Translations under genes and position numbers: made by a program
Source of the DNA: Eutrigla gurnardus
Lineage: Eukaryota; Chordata; Actinopteri; Perciformes; Triglidae
Direction of reading: 5' to 3'
Assembly: GCA_963514095.1 (NCBI GenBank)
Contig: OY741265.1
Location: forward strand, 28,185,790 to 28,249,789
DNA length: 64,000 nucleotides
The notes under the pieces: model-generated
Seen by the model: the letters and a program-made list of their open reading frames with translations, nothing else
Database searches by the model: none
Told to the model about the DNA's origin: nothing
Shown: positions 49,155-61,484 of the stretch, piece by piece
How positions within the stretch are numbered: the first letter of the stretch is position 1
Layout of the letters: each line of letters begins with the position of its first letter

Positions 49155-49191
49155 GAAACCAAAATCAACTGTGTCCGCCTGGCTAACAAAG
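49155..49191 (+). CDS. ptprt: ptprt micro-exon, end of FN3 repeat 4
   Basis: A 37-nt exon, phase 0 to phase 1, encoding ETKINCVRLANK and the first base of Gly. Acceptor TGTTCACAG, donor AAG|GTATGA. Together with the preceding exon it reads ...SRANGETKINCVRLANKG, the end of the last FN3 repeat with its conserved Cys; human PTPRT reads KANGETKINCVRLATKG in my memory. A 37-nt exon at this site is typical of the family. The next in-phase exon is not on this strand; see 56248-56311. Confidence 0.93.
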
Positions 49192-49288
49192 GTATGATCA
49201 CCCTTCCATCGATCCTCAGCACCGCCTTTATGATATTATGATATCATTCACCTTGATAGTGATTTGGCCCCCTAGCATAGTGTTTGTC

Positions 49289-49294
49289 ACACAC

Positions 49295-49360
<66 letters not shown>
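49289..49360. repeat. (CA)n microsatellite, about 36 units
   Basis: The longest CA run in the window, one GC interruption, starting about 100 nt after the micro-exon donor. Confidence 0.95.
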
Positions 49361-49363
<3 letters not shown>

Positions 49364-50894
49364 ACCGAAGGAGGTGAACCATCCTTTAGACCAGGCAGAC
49401 CCACATTCTAACTATGTTATCCTGCATGATCCTGTTGCATCGCATCCTCTCTCTCCAAAACGTTCCTCTCTTCCATCCGTGCTGCTCTCTCTTTTCCACG
49501 TGACTCATCAGTATTTAAAGTGGACCATCACACACCGATTGACAGCCTTCATTAAACCGATGGATGGAGGCTAAGGTGTTAGCCTCTGAACCATTTTATC
49601 CTCTTCTGTTTTGTTCCCATCTTTATTTGCTGCTCATCTCCAGCAAATACAACCATTTATGTGCCAGCCCACGTTCTTTGAAATTTTTCAGCCTGATATT
49701 GATTTTACTCACCTTGTCTTTTTTCCTATTTTCTTTTTCATCTGCATCAAACATTGATTTGAGTTTTCCACATCTTTTTCTGACTCTTTTCCTGCCTTAT
49801 AACTTTGTGTCTGCATCAAGCATATATTGCTCATTTGTGCACATTTTTCTCTTTTATATCATTCTTTTATCCATTTCCAGGCTATTTTTCTGAGTGTGAA
49901 GTGCTGTGGGTGGAGGTGCTGTGTGTAGACACGACTCCCTGCCAGTCTGTCTGTCTGTCTGTCTGCATGTGCGTATGCTTGGCAAAATACATGCTTTTAA
50001 CTTTGTGGCTGTCGTTCTTAAGACAAAATGCGAACTTTTTAAAATATGTAACAGAAAACATTAAAAATGTAAAATCTACTTTTTGAAAGTTGTTGATATG
50101 TGGGCAGTGTTCTGAGGCAATGCAAATGGTTCTTTTAGTTGTGATACCTGCTGTCAGCTGTAGCAGCCGATGTGAGTGATGAACACCACGTGTCTGGTTC
50201 AGTGTGTTCTAGTCGGTGAAATCAGCTGGTGAACTAAAACTACAGAAAGTCATGTTGCTTTAGTTTTATAATCATCTTTAATAGGCAGATAATCTGATTG
50301 GAAGGAGCCAAAGAAGCATGTGTTTGTCAGCCAGGTTATTAAGAATTCAGCTAAAGAGAATTAAAGATAAGCTTCGCTAGCTCTCTCACTACCAGCTAGA
50401 AAACCACAATCTGCACATTATCTATACTTGACTCCTTTACTCTTCACACCAGACACAAAGTGAATTTGTCAGGCATCATGATTAAAAGGTCATTGCAAAG
50501 GCACAAATTAATGCTGGGCAGTGTAAATGTGATGCCAATGAGGCGAAGAAGCAAAATTGGCTTAATTTGCCTATTCACACAAGTTTAATATTTCATCTTG
50601 AATGTTAAATTTGCATCACGGTGTGTCACTAAACCCTGTCAGCATTGCGATTGTCCTCCTGTTGACAACCGGACGTATACCAGCCAGATATTCACATGCT
50701 GCTGCTGTTAATGTCTAAAGCTTCCAGCTGATCTGGATGGCTGGAGCACAACAACAGTAAGGTTGACAACATGAGCACCAATATGTATGAGGACGTAGAA
50801 CGCATCTAATAACTGGAGGGTTAATTTAGTTGCTGACTGAACACCTGGTTCTTTGGCTTAAAAAACTGATTTTGAACGCATCGGTGCTGATGAT

Positions 50895-51115
50895 CAGTAA
50901 AAAGTCTGAAGTCATGCTTTGTTTGGTCTGCCTTTAAGACATCAAGCAAACAGCTTTTAAAATGCTTGTTTTTTGAAAGGAGTCTGGTTGATGGGTGCTA
51001 GGCTATGCTAACATTGTAGCTGCTCCATCAACACTCCAAATAAGGTCATCTAGACATAAATACAGCAGAGACCTGGTTATTTGGACCACAGACTGTCTCT
51101 GGTTTCTCCACGTAG
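50895..51115. mobile_element. R3-family dispersed repeat copy
   Basis: Shares AAGTCTGAAGTCATGCTTT, CAAGCAAACA, GATGGGTGCTAGGCTATGCT, CTGCTCCATCAACACTCC and CATCTAGACATAA with 59715-60060 in the same order. Confidence 0.65.
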
Positions 51116-53908
51116 TCTGATCTGGTCTCTGGACTAATGTGAGCTACTATGATAGAGGTCTGGGATTTGTTTCCTCCGTTTTCGATTCTGTGACATCAGG
51201 ATGACAGGAGGAGAATCTCAACGCTGATGGCTAGTGACACAGTGTCACAGGGATATATTTTGAAATATAATTATCCTATAATATAACATAAAATACAAAA
51301 TAAACGAATGATTTAAACTTGCTCAAAGTATTCACTGAGATGATTTTGTCTCAGGCTGAACTTAACCCAGAGGACAGATACACAGACACGCCACAAAGTT
51401 CAAATTTTGTTTTCTTTTGAACCATCACTTCATTTCTTTTCTCTTTCCATTTCCTCCTCCCTTTGTTTTTATTAACCCGTCAAGCCAGGCTGATGGACTC
51501 TACAGTAAACAGCAGCACCACATCTGCACCCACTGACTCACATCCTGGTAACCAGTCAGGCCAGCCACATCCCAGTCCACATGTTGAGTGCTAGTTGTCC
51601 TACTGGTCATAATGTTCAGTGCTATCTTTCACCACTGCAATTTCTCTCCTAAGACAGATTGAACAGATGAAACGGAAAAAGCTCCTTTTTCTTAGACTTT
51701 TTTCTTCTTCCTTTTCTTTTTTTGTTGTTGTTTGTTTTCTGTCTTTCCTGTCTTTTCTCATGCTTTCCGGCGGGGACGTGCGGCCCTTGGCCTTAGTGGT
51801 AATAGGTAGGGGACAAATAACAACGCCGTACATTCTAGTCATCCCAAGCGAAGGTGATTATTGCTTTATAGGCAGAATATTTTCTTCCCTATGTCATATT
51901 TTTTCATCTCATCACAAACATGAACGAAACACATGCGAACCCCCTCCTCGTTTTACTCTTTGGTTCGTGTCTTTCCTTCTCATCGCCATCTTACTGCATT
52001 CGTTTGCATGTCTGCTCTGCTTGGAGTGTTGCTGCCTGTTTGAACCTCTTCTCTCTCTGTCTGCATCCACACAAAGACACAGCAGTGAACCATGCAGATG
52101 TCATGCAGTATAAAAACAATTGACTATAGACTTTCCACTGAAAACCAATCAAAGAGAAAGGATGAGAGCCATGAAGTGAGTTTGTGGTTGGATCTTGGCT
52201 CTCTGTAAGATAACAATCTGTTGATCGTGAGCATGTTTCCGTTTATTCATGTATGAAAAACATCCATTGAGTGACAGAAACATACAGAGGATTCAACAAC
52301 AATGGATGATGGCGATTCACTTCAAACAACCATCACATCCACCAACACTTCATCATAGCAGTTGGTCACATTGTCACAACATTTGAATCTACTGGTCCGT
52401 GTACATCTTCACCACGACTTTTAAACTAATGTATTTCAGACCCATCCATCTCTCCACCTAAGTGTTCCTTTTCAAGAAGTAATAATATCTCACTAGCTCT
52501 GAACATTGCATAGTCACGTGGATGTGTTTAATGAATGTGTGCACCATGAAGAATCCTAATTAATTTTGCATTGACATTGCTTTCATGCTGAGTGACCCGA
52601 AACAGAAATAGATATTTCATGTCCCTGTAAATGAAACTACTAGAGTGTATTCAGTGACCAGCGTGACACACACACACACTAACACACAGTTCTTACTCCC
52701 TGTCTATACTTAACATACCCTTTAAAATATGGTGTTTATCATTTGGATTCATTTAAAATAATCTGAGCTACAACTCACATACATAATATTTTATGATATT
52801 TCTGAAATACCATTAACATAACTCTTGAACCTGCCTTCGGTTTTGATTTCTAAAAGGTGTCCTTGATAATAAAGTTAGACTTTGAATCGTATTTCTTGAG
52901 AGAGGGATACATTAAAAAAAAATCATGTTCCAGCGGAGGTCAAGTTAAATGCAAATTTGCACTTTTCCCATCCCACATGGCACCAAGAAAAAATCTGAAG
53001 ATTTACTTACCAATAGTTAATTCACCGTGTAACATTGTGGTTAAATTAATAAGGCCTCAACAAAAAAAAACAACACATCACCCTCTGATTGTTGAAATCA
53101 CTCTTCATAGGAAAAGCTCACCATCAACTCACTGCTTCCCATCATGCTTCCCTTCATGAAAGTCATTCATGTGATTATCAAATACTGAACATCCAGTACA
53201 TGAATTACCAAAGGTTTGTCACACCCATCATTAACACGTGGTTAATGAACTAATCACGCTACAAAACTCCAAATAGTAGGTTTAGACAACAAAAGTACTT
53301 GGTTTAATAAAAACATCAGTTGGATTGAAATGACTAAGAAATGGAGACGTGATACATCAAATGTAATCCACAACAAAACGCTTCCCTGGGAAGGTAATTC
53401 ACAACGTAGTGTTTAGGAGAGCAGGCTGAACCAGGAGACCTGTGTTCATGTCTCTTGTGAAGCAATGTGTTAAGTTTCACTTTCACTTTATAAACCGTGT
53501 CACAAAGGAAACATGTTGTTTGTTGTGTTCACAACGTGTCCTGACATGTTTCAAATGTCATGTTCACTTTACAGACGTAGTTATTTCAACTGGAAATTAT
53601 CTTTTTTTTTCTAAACCTAAGTAAGACGTTTTGTTGTCTAAACCTTTATCATGTGTTAACTGGGACTACAGTGGAGCATCATATATGGATCCACTGGGCT
53701 ACTCAGTGTTAAAGGTCCTGATAAATAAGGATAGAATAAGCAACTGCATCTAGATTCTACTGTTTTATTAATTTGAAAGAATTGGCTTTACATCTGAAAG
53801 AAAATATATTCAATGTGTTTCTATGATCATCAAATTGTTTTCAAACCTTTTGGCCATCATGAGCAAAAAAAAACATTTTTTTACATATCTACTCCAATGA
53901 CTACATGT

Positions 53909-54646
53909 ACGACGGCGTATTAGGGCCACTGTCGAAAAAAAAAAAAAAAAAAAAACCCGGAGCCGAGAGAGGTGGGCAATATTCTGAGATTAAAAGTCGC
54001 AAAAAAAGTTTTAAAGTGGCAAATGTGCCACTTTAAAACTAGCAAATTTGCTAGTTTATTACGATGCTAACAACCGGCATTTATGCTAGCTAACTTCCCA
54101 TGAATGTCGCTTTTATCTTTCTAATTAATCCATCCCAACGTGTGTCAACCCTTTTCCTAAGGTCCTTAGGGTGATGGCTCTAGATGGTTATTGTTGGTTA
54201 AGTTTATATGGGCCAAATTGTCATCTTATTTGTGTTTATAAGCTAGCGGTAGAATTCACTTGTTGTCATAGCAACGGCAAACATCCGGGTCAAACTACGT
54301 GTTTACTTCCTCTGTGACCGCTATCTTAGCCAAACTACCCGATCAACAAAGACAAATAAGATGACAATTTGGCCCATGTAAAATTAACGAACAATAACGA
54401 TCAACAGCCATCACCCTAAGGACCTTAGCAAAGCGTTGTCGCACGTTGGGATGGATTAATTAGAAAGATAAAAGCGACATTCATGGGAAGTTAGCTAGCA
54501 TAAATTGGTTGTTAGCATCGTAATAAACTAGCAAATTTGCCACTTTAAAACGTTCAAATTTGCGACTTTTAATCTCAGAATATTGCTCACCTCTCTCGGC
54601 TCCTTTTTTTTTTTTTTTCCTGACAGTGGCCCTAATACGCTGTCGT
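53909..54646. mobile_element. Foldback DNA element, copy 2, with 9-bp target duplication
   Basis: A 738-bp near-palindrome of the same family as 32632-33409: left ACGACGGCGTATTAGGGCC plus poly-A, right poly-T plus its mirrored CCCTAATACGCTGTCGT. A perfect 9-bp direct repeat ACTACATGT flanks it (53900-53908 and 54647-54655). Long inverted arms with 8-9-bp duplications suggest a MULE-like or hAT-like foldback element. No ORF. Confidence 0.9.
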
Positions 54647-54892
54647 ACTACATGTCACCAAAACCCGAAGAGAAAAGAATGACTTTGATATAAAGTCAAA
54701 TCTAATAATTCTGCATTTATAGGCTGTCATGACCTTATGAGAATGAAACTGTTTTACATGATAGTCAAACCATTTCCTGTACTGGTTCTTTACAATTCAG
54801 GAGTTGAACATTTAAGGAGCTGGATTTTTTTCAGACCGGGAATGTCATTCAGAGATACAACAATCAAAATGTTGACTCTGAGAATGGGGACA

Positions 54893-54942
54893 CTGCAGAC
54901 AATCAGTCAGCAGACAATCAGTCAACAGACAATCAGTCAACA
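54893..54942. repeat. Short tandem, 15-16-bp unit, 3 copies
   Basis: CAGACAATCAGTCAGCA, then CAGACAATCAGTCAA twice. Confidence 0.85.
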
Positions 54943-55699
54943 GCTACCGTTGTCCTAAACTGCTGTCACAGTTCTTTGTCTTCGCATGAATAAAATAACA
55001 CATATTGTCCTGAGGGAAATTGAGTTGTAAGGCTCAACACAAAGAAATATGCATATCATGCACAACAGGAGACACTAGTGAAATCCTAAATTAAATAAAT
55101 GTATACATTGTATTCATAGCAAGCAGTGTTGGTTACCTCAAGGCAGATGAAAACGGAAAACCTCTGGCTGCATTTAAATGGGTTAAATTTAAATTTAAAA
55201 CGCTGAACATTGATACTTTACACAAATTAACATTATCATGAAAGAATTATGAATAAATACACCGTTTATCTGCACTGATTAATTTGTAATAGTAGGATAC
55301 AACCCATTCTTACAGTGGTTCTTAGTCATGAAATACACCTATACATTTAATTTACGAAGACATGAAGGGGAAGGTTTAGACGTTGAGATGATTAAAACCA
55401 ACGTTAGGTTTAGACAACAAAGTTTTTGGAGTTTATGTCATGACTATTTCCCAATCTTGATTGGCTGAAGGCACTACTTTTACATATGATGCCTTTTTGC
55501 ATAGTGATAGTCCTGCATGTGTTTTTGTTCTGTAGCTCACAGGAGCATCAAATCCTCCCCTTGTCATCTACTATTAGTTACAGTATTATATGTCAGCTGC
55601 TGCTGCCATGACCATTAGTCCTCAGATCCATTATAATTGATGCTGTAACTGACTCTGCTGCGGTGCAATACTGAAGCAACATGTCGTCATCTATCTACC

Positions 55700-55703
<4 letters not shown>

Positions 55704-55754
<51 letters not shown>
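55704..55754. repeat. (GT)n microsatellite
   Basis: About 25 GT units. It is inverted relative to the CA run at 56315-56366, and the pair brackets the inverted exon. Confidence 0.95.
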
Positions 55755-55756
<2 letters not shown>

Positions 55757-56247
55757 TTTGATTGTGCATGACTGATTTATGAAACGTTTAAGAAATCACA
55801 TTTGAATTATCTTCACCATTGACCTCAACTATCTGTCACGCGCACACACACACACACACACATCCTGCATCCTGCTTGCTGCTCAGTAAATTAGTTTGCT
55901 CTCAAAAGTCCTTTCGTCTTTTTTATAGATGAATATTTGGCAATGAATTTTTTTTCTATACCAGTCAGCAATGGATGAAGCACTGTTCAATCTGCACAGG
56001 GAGCTTGCAGGGTTCGACTGCAACTACAGCTGACAGAGAGCATCAAAGACAAAGAGACGACATCCTAGAGATGAAAAGAAATAAAATCCAGGAGAGGAGA
56101 TGATCAAAAGCAAAGAGAGATAGAGAGTGACTGGAAGAAATTCAGAGATGAGAAAAGACAAATCCAGCAGTGGAGGCAGAATCAGGCTCAAGGATTTCTC
56201 CTCTGGTATCCCTACTTCTTCTTCTTGTAGTGTTCTGACAGACATAC

Positions 56248-56311
56248 CTGCCACACATGCTGTCCACCTGCTTCTCTGGCTCCATGGCATCAGAGTCCTG
56301 GGTGGAAGCGC
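56248..56311 (-). pseudogene. ptprt: Inverted ptprt stalk exon (optional 19-residue exon)
   Basis: On the minus strand an acceptor GTACAG (56317-56312) is followed by sequence which, with the phase-1 G left by 49191, reads GASTQDSDAMEPEKQVDS. Human PTPRT, from memory, has GASTQNSNTVEPEKQVDN directly after this junction: 13 of 18 identical, with acceptor and phase both exact. Two donors are possible: GT after 57 nt (56255; in frame, weak T|GTGGCA) or after 64 nt (56248; strong AG|GTATGT but frame-breaking). In mammals this stretch is, I believe, an optional 57-nt exon. It cannot be spliced into the + strand transcript as it lies. Alternatives are an assembly flip or a second copy. Confidence 0.75.
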
Positions 56312-56313
56312 CT

Positions 56314-56314
<1 letters not shown>

Positions 56315-56366
<52 letters not shown>
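56315..56366. repeat. (CA)n microsatellite next to inverted exon
   Basis: About 26 CA units. In the sense of the inverted exon it is a (GT)n tract serving as the T-rich stretch before the acceptor. Confidence 0.95.
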
Positions 56367-56367
<1 letters not shown>

Positions 56368-56889
56368 TGTGGAGAATTGTTGTCTGATTCTCAGTCCACC
56401 TTTCCAACTCTGCCATGAATTTTCTATCTGCTTTCCATCCGCAGAGCAGCAACAAAATGTTCAATTGTCCTTGTGTAAATCTCAGATGAAAGGTTGTAAA
56501 GTACTCAGAAGCATCTGGGGACAGAGAAGAAGAAAGAGGGAACAGAGTCAAAGGGAATTGGTACATTAAATAGAGATGGATGGTTAGAAAGACAGACAGA
56601 GACACACACAGACAGACAATCTTCAAGACAAAAATAATTTGGGTATCATGAAAACAGAGATGTTTTTTTTAATAGATTCATAGAAGAAAAGCAGATGTAT
56701 AAAGATGCTGAGTCTCTTTTGAGTGCAGTGGCTCATATGAGGCTGAAATCAAATGCTGTTTTCGAGATACAATTCTGAAAATGACCACACTGCATCTACA
56801 ACGACATCAAACATATATTTGTGTCATGAACATTGTAGAATTTGCAGTAGCTATTTACAGTGAAATGTGTCGATGCCTTGTTACCTTTA

Positions 56890-57022
56890 TTCAGAGAGTG
56901 TGAGAGTGAAAGGGGGATAGAGAGGAGGACGACAGTCAGATTGGAACCCGGGGCCGCTGCAGTGAAGACTTAGCCTTGGTACGTGGGACGGCGACTCTAC
57001 CGACTGAGCTTTCCGCCGCCCC
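56890..57022 (-). mobile_element. tRNA-derived SINE, second type, 5' part
   Basis: The minus strand reads GGGGCGGCGGAAAGCTCAGT, with A-box-like AGCTCAGTCGGTAGAG, then CCCCGGGTTCCAATCT as a decayed B box, then a T/C-rich tail. Order and spacing are tRNA-like. It differs from the SINE at 39787. Confidence 0.6.
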
Positions 57023-58580
57023 TGTTGGCTTAATTTTTCATAATCCCAAAAATCCGGCTGGATGGTTTCGTTTGTGGAGGACGATCCAAAGATGCAGTGG
57101 AGCAGGTTTGGTGTTAATGGAGGAGAACATGTGGCAGGAGATTTAGTTCATGAGGGATCGGCGCTATAATTCCTGACAGATTGAAGCATCCGGACGTTGC
57201 TGCTCATGCGGGGCAATGTTTCGGTCCTTAGTGCTTAGACGTAGAACAGATCTGTCATAAATCCTTGTGGTTCCAAATCATAGATGGTTGCTGCAGCAGC
57301 ACCATCAGGACCGTGAGCTGACTGAGCCAGGCAGGACGTTTGGCATTGGACTAGCGCTACATGCAAAGTTAAGTTAAGAGTTGTTACCATGGCAACTTCC
57401 TCCCAGGTAATGTCTTCGGAGACTTGTCCAATGTTGCTGCAGCTTCTTCTGACAGCTCAAGTCAGTCAAATTCATAAATGGCATAATACCATAAATTATT
57501 ACCTGATTATTTAAAGCTGTAGCATTTTGTCATGACCTTCTATCTAAGTCAAAATAAAGATTACATCGACTCATGAATCAGCTGCAGCTCTAAACTTCAA
57601 CGTTTGGCACAAGAACCTGAACCCATAAAGCCTGGCTGGTATCTGCTTGTATTTATGGTTCGGCGTTTATTTAAGTCCTCTTCATTAAACCTCTTACATT
57701 CTGTTTCACGTGGTCATGTTAAATGTGTTGTGCAGAAATTTATGGAGAAAGAGAAGAGCTAAATTAAATGTACTGCTCAGATAATAGCTTTGTATATGAA
57801 TGTATATCACAGTGAGAGTTTGTGCAGCGTTTCCAGGTGGTTTTTTGGATTCCTCCTTCAATGCCATCATGTAACAGCTGACATGGACTTCACTGTGGCC
57901 TTTAGTTTGTTACCTTGTCAGAAACACATTACCTTCAATGGGGAATCAATGTTCTGTTGGAACACGATGTGTTTGTGTTTCCCTGTAATTGATTTGGTCA
58001 CCATATGCCCCTGTTGCATTGCATTTTGGGATTGTGTTCAGAAAACATGTCCTGCAGGAATATAGGGACTGTCATGGAGCTGTCGACAGATCTGGACTGG
58101 AGAGATAATAAATATATCATAACGCACTACATGCTGTGGACTGAACTGAACACTTTCATCATTTTCTAGAAAAATCCCAGAATGAGGAATTTTTCAGTAT
58201 TGATTGACTGGTGTTTCTAAGTATTCAATATAAATAAGATATCTCTCATTTCCTGAGCTTGTCTAACCTTTATATTGGGAATGTTCATATTCTCAATATA
58301 ATCCTCATTGTTCAGTGTTAACAATCCCCCAACTCCAAAAGCTCAAAGAGACCAGATGATGAAGCATTTAAGTGGTTTTAGTTCTTAAAAGCTGCAAAGT
58401 ACTTTGTAAACCATGTCCTGCTGACCTCAGCGTTAATGTCAACATTAATGGAAACCGTGTGTGTGTGTGTCTGAGGCAACCATTAGCATTGTCCATTGTT
58501 TACTAAATCATGGAGACCAGAGATAATGTTAATCCGTCATCATCATCCGCACATTGAAATACAGGAACATTGTTTCATGT

Positions 58581-58697
58581 ACACACACACACACACACAC
58601 ACACATTCAGAATCAAAGCCACATTTAAGAACGATATGCCCATACACACACACAAAACACACGCGCGCACACACACAAACATACACACACACACACA
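58581..58697. repeat. (CA)n microsatellite cluster
   Basis: Two CA-rich runs (58581-58606, 58645-58697) with CGCGCG in between. Another run lies at 58839-58870. Confidence 0.85.
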
Positions 58698-59714
58698 ATC
58701 AGAGCGCTGTGGCAGCATAGTTCAGATTAGTAATCCTGTTAAACACACTCAGCCATGCTAACGCTAATCCACAGAGGATGCTCCCTGCAGCTGCTGACAA
58801 ACAATGACTGGAAACTAAACCTTCCACCCTGATACAAGACACACACACACACACACACACGCACACACACAGTACATGCCCGGCATAACACACATGCAAG
58901 GTGAAGATGTCTACATACACTTGACAAATGCATGTCTTTGCGCACACAGACTCACACAAACTACACTTATCATACCCTCAAACAGTGACCTGCGCGCGTA
59001 GCCGCACACACACAGAAGCATCATTTAATATGCCATTCAGGGATGCTGCGTTGGAGAATCAATCTTCTCTCCATCTGGATAAAATTATGTTTTTAATATC
59101 TCTGGTTTTACCCATAATTCCTCCCTGACAATTGTATCACGCTCTCCAAGTAGGCGAAGTAAAAATAAACAGCAGAGATGTACAAATGAAAAGGATATCA
59201 CACGAGTGCACACACACGGCTCGTGTGCATTAAGGAACATGACACATTCTAAGGATTAATGCAAAAATCATCAGCAGCCCAAATGTTGTCACAGTTATCA
59301 AACACTGAGGGGGTTCCACTTTAATCCACTCATCCTTCTTAGATTCTGTATTAACAGTGAAGGCAGCTCTTCCAAATATGTCTTCACACCAAACGCAGAA
59401 CACATTTTCATCTTGCGTTACTCGTCACAAGTTTGATTGCATTTGTCTATATTGGCATCACTAGATGCACCAGATAGGAGTCGGGGCTTACCTCCATGTA
59501 GTCACCAACAATGGCTCCTTTGTACATGTTGAAGTCTCAGATCCACCAGGAAACTAAACACCATCCTGTCTGACTTCATAACATCATCCAGAGGTGCTCG
59601 TTGATTTCATTAGATTTAGCACAGCTGGTTTACTACAATTGTATGTGATTTAATTGCAATAAACTAATAGAAAGGCTGCTGAAAAAAAACTACATTATGA
59701 TTGTGATTTGTAGT

Positions 59715-60060
59715 TGCAAGTCTGAAGTCATGCTTTTCTAGGTCTGTCTGCAAGACGACAAGCAAACATTCAAATGATTCATGCTCCCCACTAGTCAGTT
59801 AGAATAAAGAAGCCTCTTGGATGAGAGGAGAAACGTCTTTAAAAACCTAAAGCAAGTCCAGTTGCCTACGATGACTCTTTCAAAGATGACCATGCCCTGG
59901 ATGATTGAGAACCATCATAGACATGTTTCGAAGTGGAGTCTGGATTGATGGGTGCTAGGCTATGCTAACATTGTTGCTGCTCCATCAACACTCCAAATAA
60001 CGCCATCTAGACATAATTACGGCTGCGTCTTTGTTGTTTGGACCAACTGTCTCTGTTGCT
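59715..60060. mobile_element. R3-family dispersed repeat with nested insertion
   Basis: Same landmarks as 50895-51115, but split at about 59790-59925 by text reading AAGCCTCTTGGATGAGAGG, GAAACGTCTT, AAGTCCAGTTGCC and CCTGGATGATTGAGAACC. From memory this inserted text is a common tail fragment of a teleost retroelement; the family is uncertain. Confidence 0.5.
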
Positions 60061-60934
60061 GACAACAGGAATAAAGACATGCATTGTTCACCTGTGTATT
60101 GACTGGAACCTATTTTAGTTTGATGTTTTTCTAAGAAGAAACATTTCTGTGGATAGAATAATCTCGTACCAGTAAGCATGTATTGTATTACTTCCCAGTA
60201 TATTTACGAGCTGAACCGTTAGATGGTTGTTCTTCTATTCCCTGCAGTGTTCCCCTGGTAGGACAGCCTATCATTGTGAAGGCCAAGTGCTTGTGAAGTC
60301 TGCCGTCTTCTGAGACAGTCAGAGCAGTTATTCCTCTCAGATCGATATGCCATGTCTTTCTCATGGGACGGATTTACAGCAAAAATAAGGGATTTAAGAC
60401 CGTTAGCATTCAGGCCCACCTACTCCTTTCTCTATTAAGCTCTCCTACACCACATGTACATGTGAGCAAAACAACGTAGGTTGATAAACAGCTTGATGTG
60501 GATTTTTTTTTTTAAATGAGGATTTATACTTATGTTGTAAAAATACATTCCAGTTAGGAACACACAAAAAAACACATTCTCCTTCAATGTTTCAGGTTTG
60601 CCCTTATCTGGTTGCCCTTGACAACACTGACCATTCTAAGGTAGTAAGTGTCACCAAAGACCTTTTCATCTTGGGATGCAAAGAGAGTAATGATCTTAGG
60701 TAATTATGGAGAGTTTTTGATCACTGGAGAAAGAAAAAAAACAAGCAAGATATATTTCTGTGATCAAAACAGTTTTTGCTCAATGTGCTTTCAATAGAGA
60801 AGTAAATTTAATAGAAGTAGTTTATTCTTTAACATCCACATACTTGTACTCCACGTGGTGTGAAATATTATAGAAGCCATTCGGTAAGTTGATCTAGTTT
60901 AGATTGAGCATTACAATAAGAATACACATTGACA

Positions 60935-61484
60935 TTAAAGTCTCAGTCGGCAAGTCCGGTGGATCGAGGGCACTCTGTCAGGTTTTGAATGTTTACAACT
61001 CTCACGCTCCTCCCCCACGACCACCGAGCTCCTTCCCCTCGACCTCGTGCCCTTTGAACTCCCTTAGATCACGCCACCTTTGAAACGCGGTCCGATGTTG
61101 ACTCTGGTTTTATCACTTCTTCACAATCTTTCTTTTTTTCCTTCTTTTCCACCGGTGTTTTCTTTTCCTTGGTTGTTTTGGACCTCCTTGTTTCGTTTTT
61201 TAACGAGGAATTAGAAGCTTGTTGCTTCTTCCCTTCGCCTCCCCCCTGTGATAGTGGTACGACCCGAGGGGGGAGGGGCTCTGTGTGTGCACGAACACAG
61301 TCCTGCGTGCTGATTGGACAGGATGATCAGGGCTCTGTCGATCTTTGCAAAACAAACAACAGGCTCTACGTGCACGTAGAGGCGCGCTTTCTTTTCTAAA
61401 ACCGGATGTTTTATGTTGTTCTATCGGAGCGTAGTGTCGGCTTCAGTGAATATGATCAAAAAATGTTGCCGACTGGGACTTTAA
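60935..61484. mobile_element. TTAA-bounded DNA element, 550 bp
   Basis: It starts TTAAAGTCTCAGTCGGCAA and ends TTGCCGACTGGGACTTTAA, an inverted repeat of 19 bp with one mismatch. TTAA at both edges suggests a piggyBac-type target, though TTAA may be part of the inverted repeat. The interior is CpG-rich (GTGCACGTAGAGGCGCGC) with one 76-codon ORF that resembles nothing known to me. No transposase. Confidence 0.7.

Noticed and set aside
51619..52113. 164-codon hydrophobic plus-strand ORF, considered as the missing transmembrane exon
   Set aside because: Hydrophobicity comes from T-rich DNA. It lacks the AG acceptor phase and the family's KMAGVIAG-type text, and runs on as Cys/Ser-rich nonsense.
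55546..55600. Plus-strand CACAG|GAGCATCAAATCC... as a + strand version of the optional ptprt exon (GASN...)
   Set aside because: Only the first three residues fit. Stops follow soon and there is no EPEKQ motif, unlike the minus-strand match at 56311.
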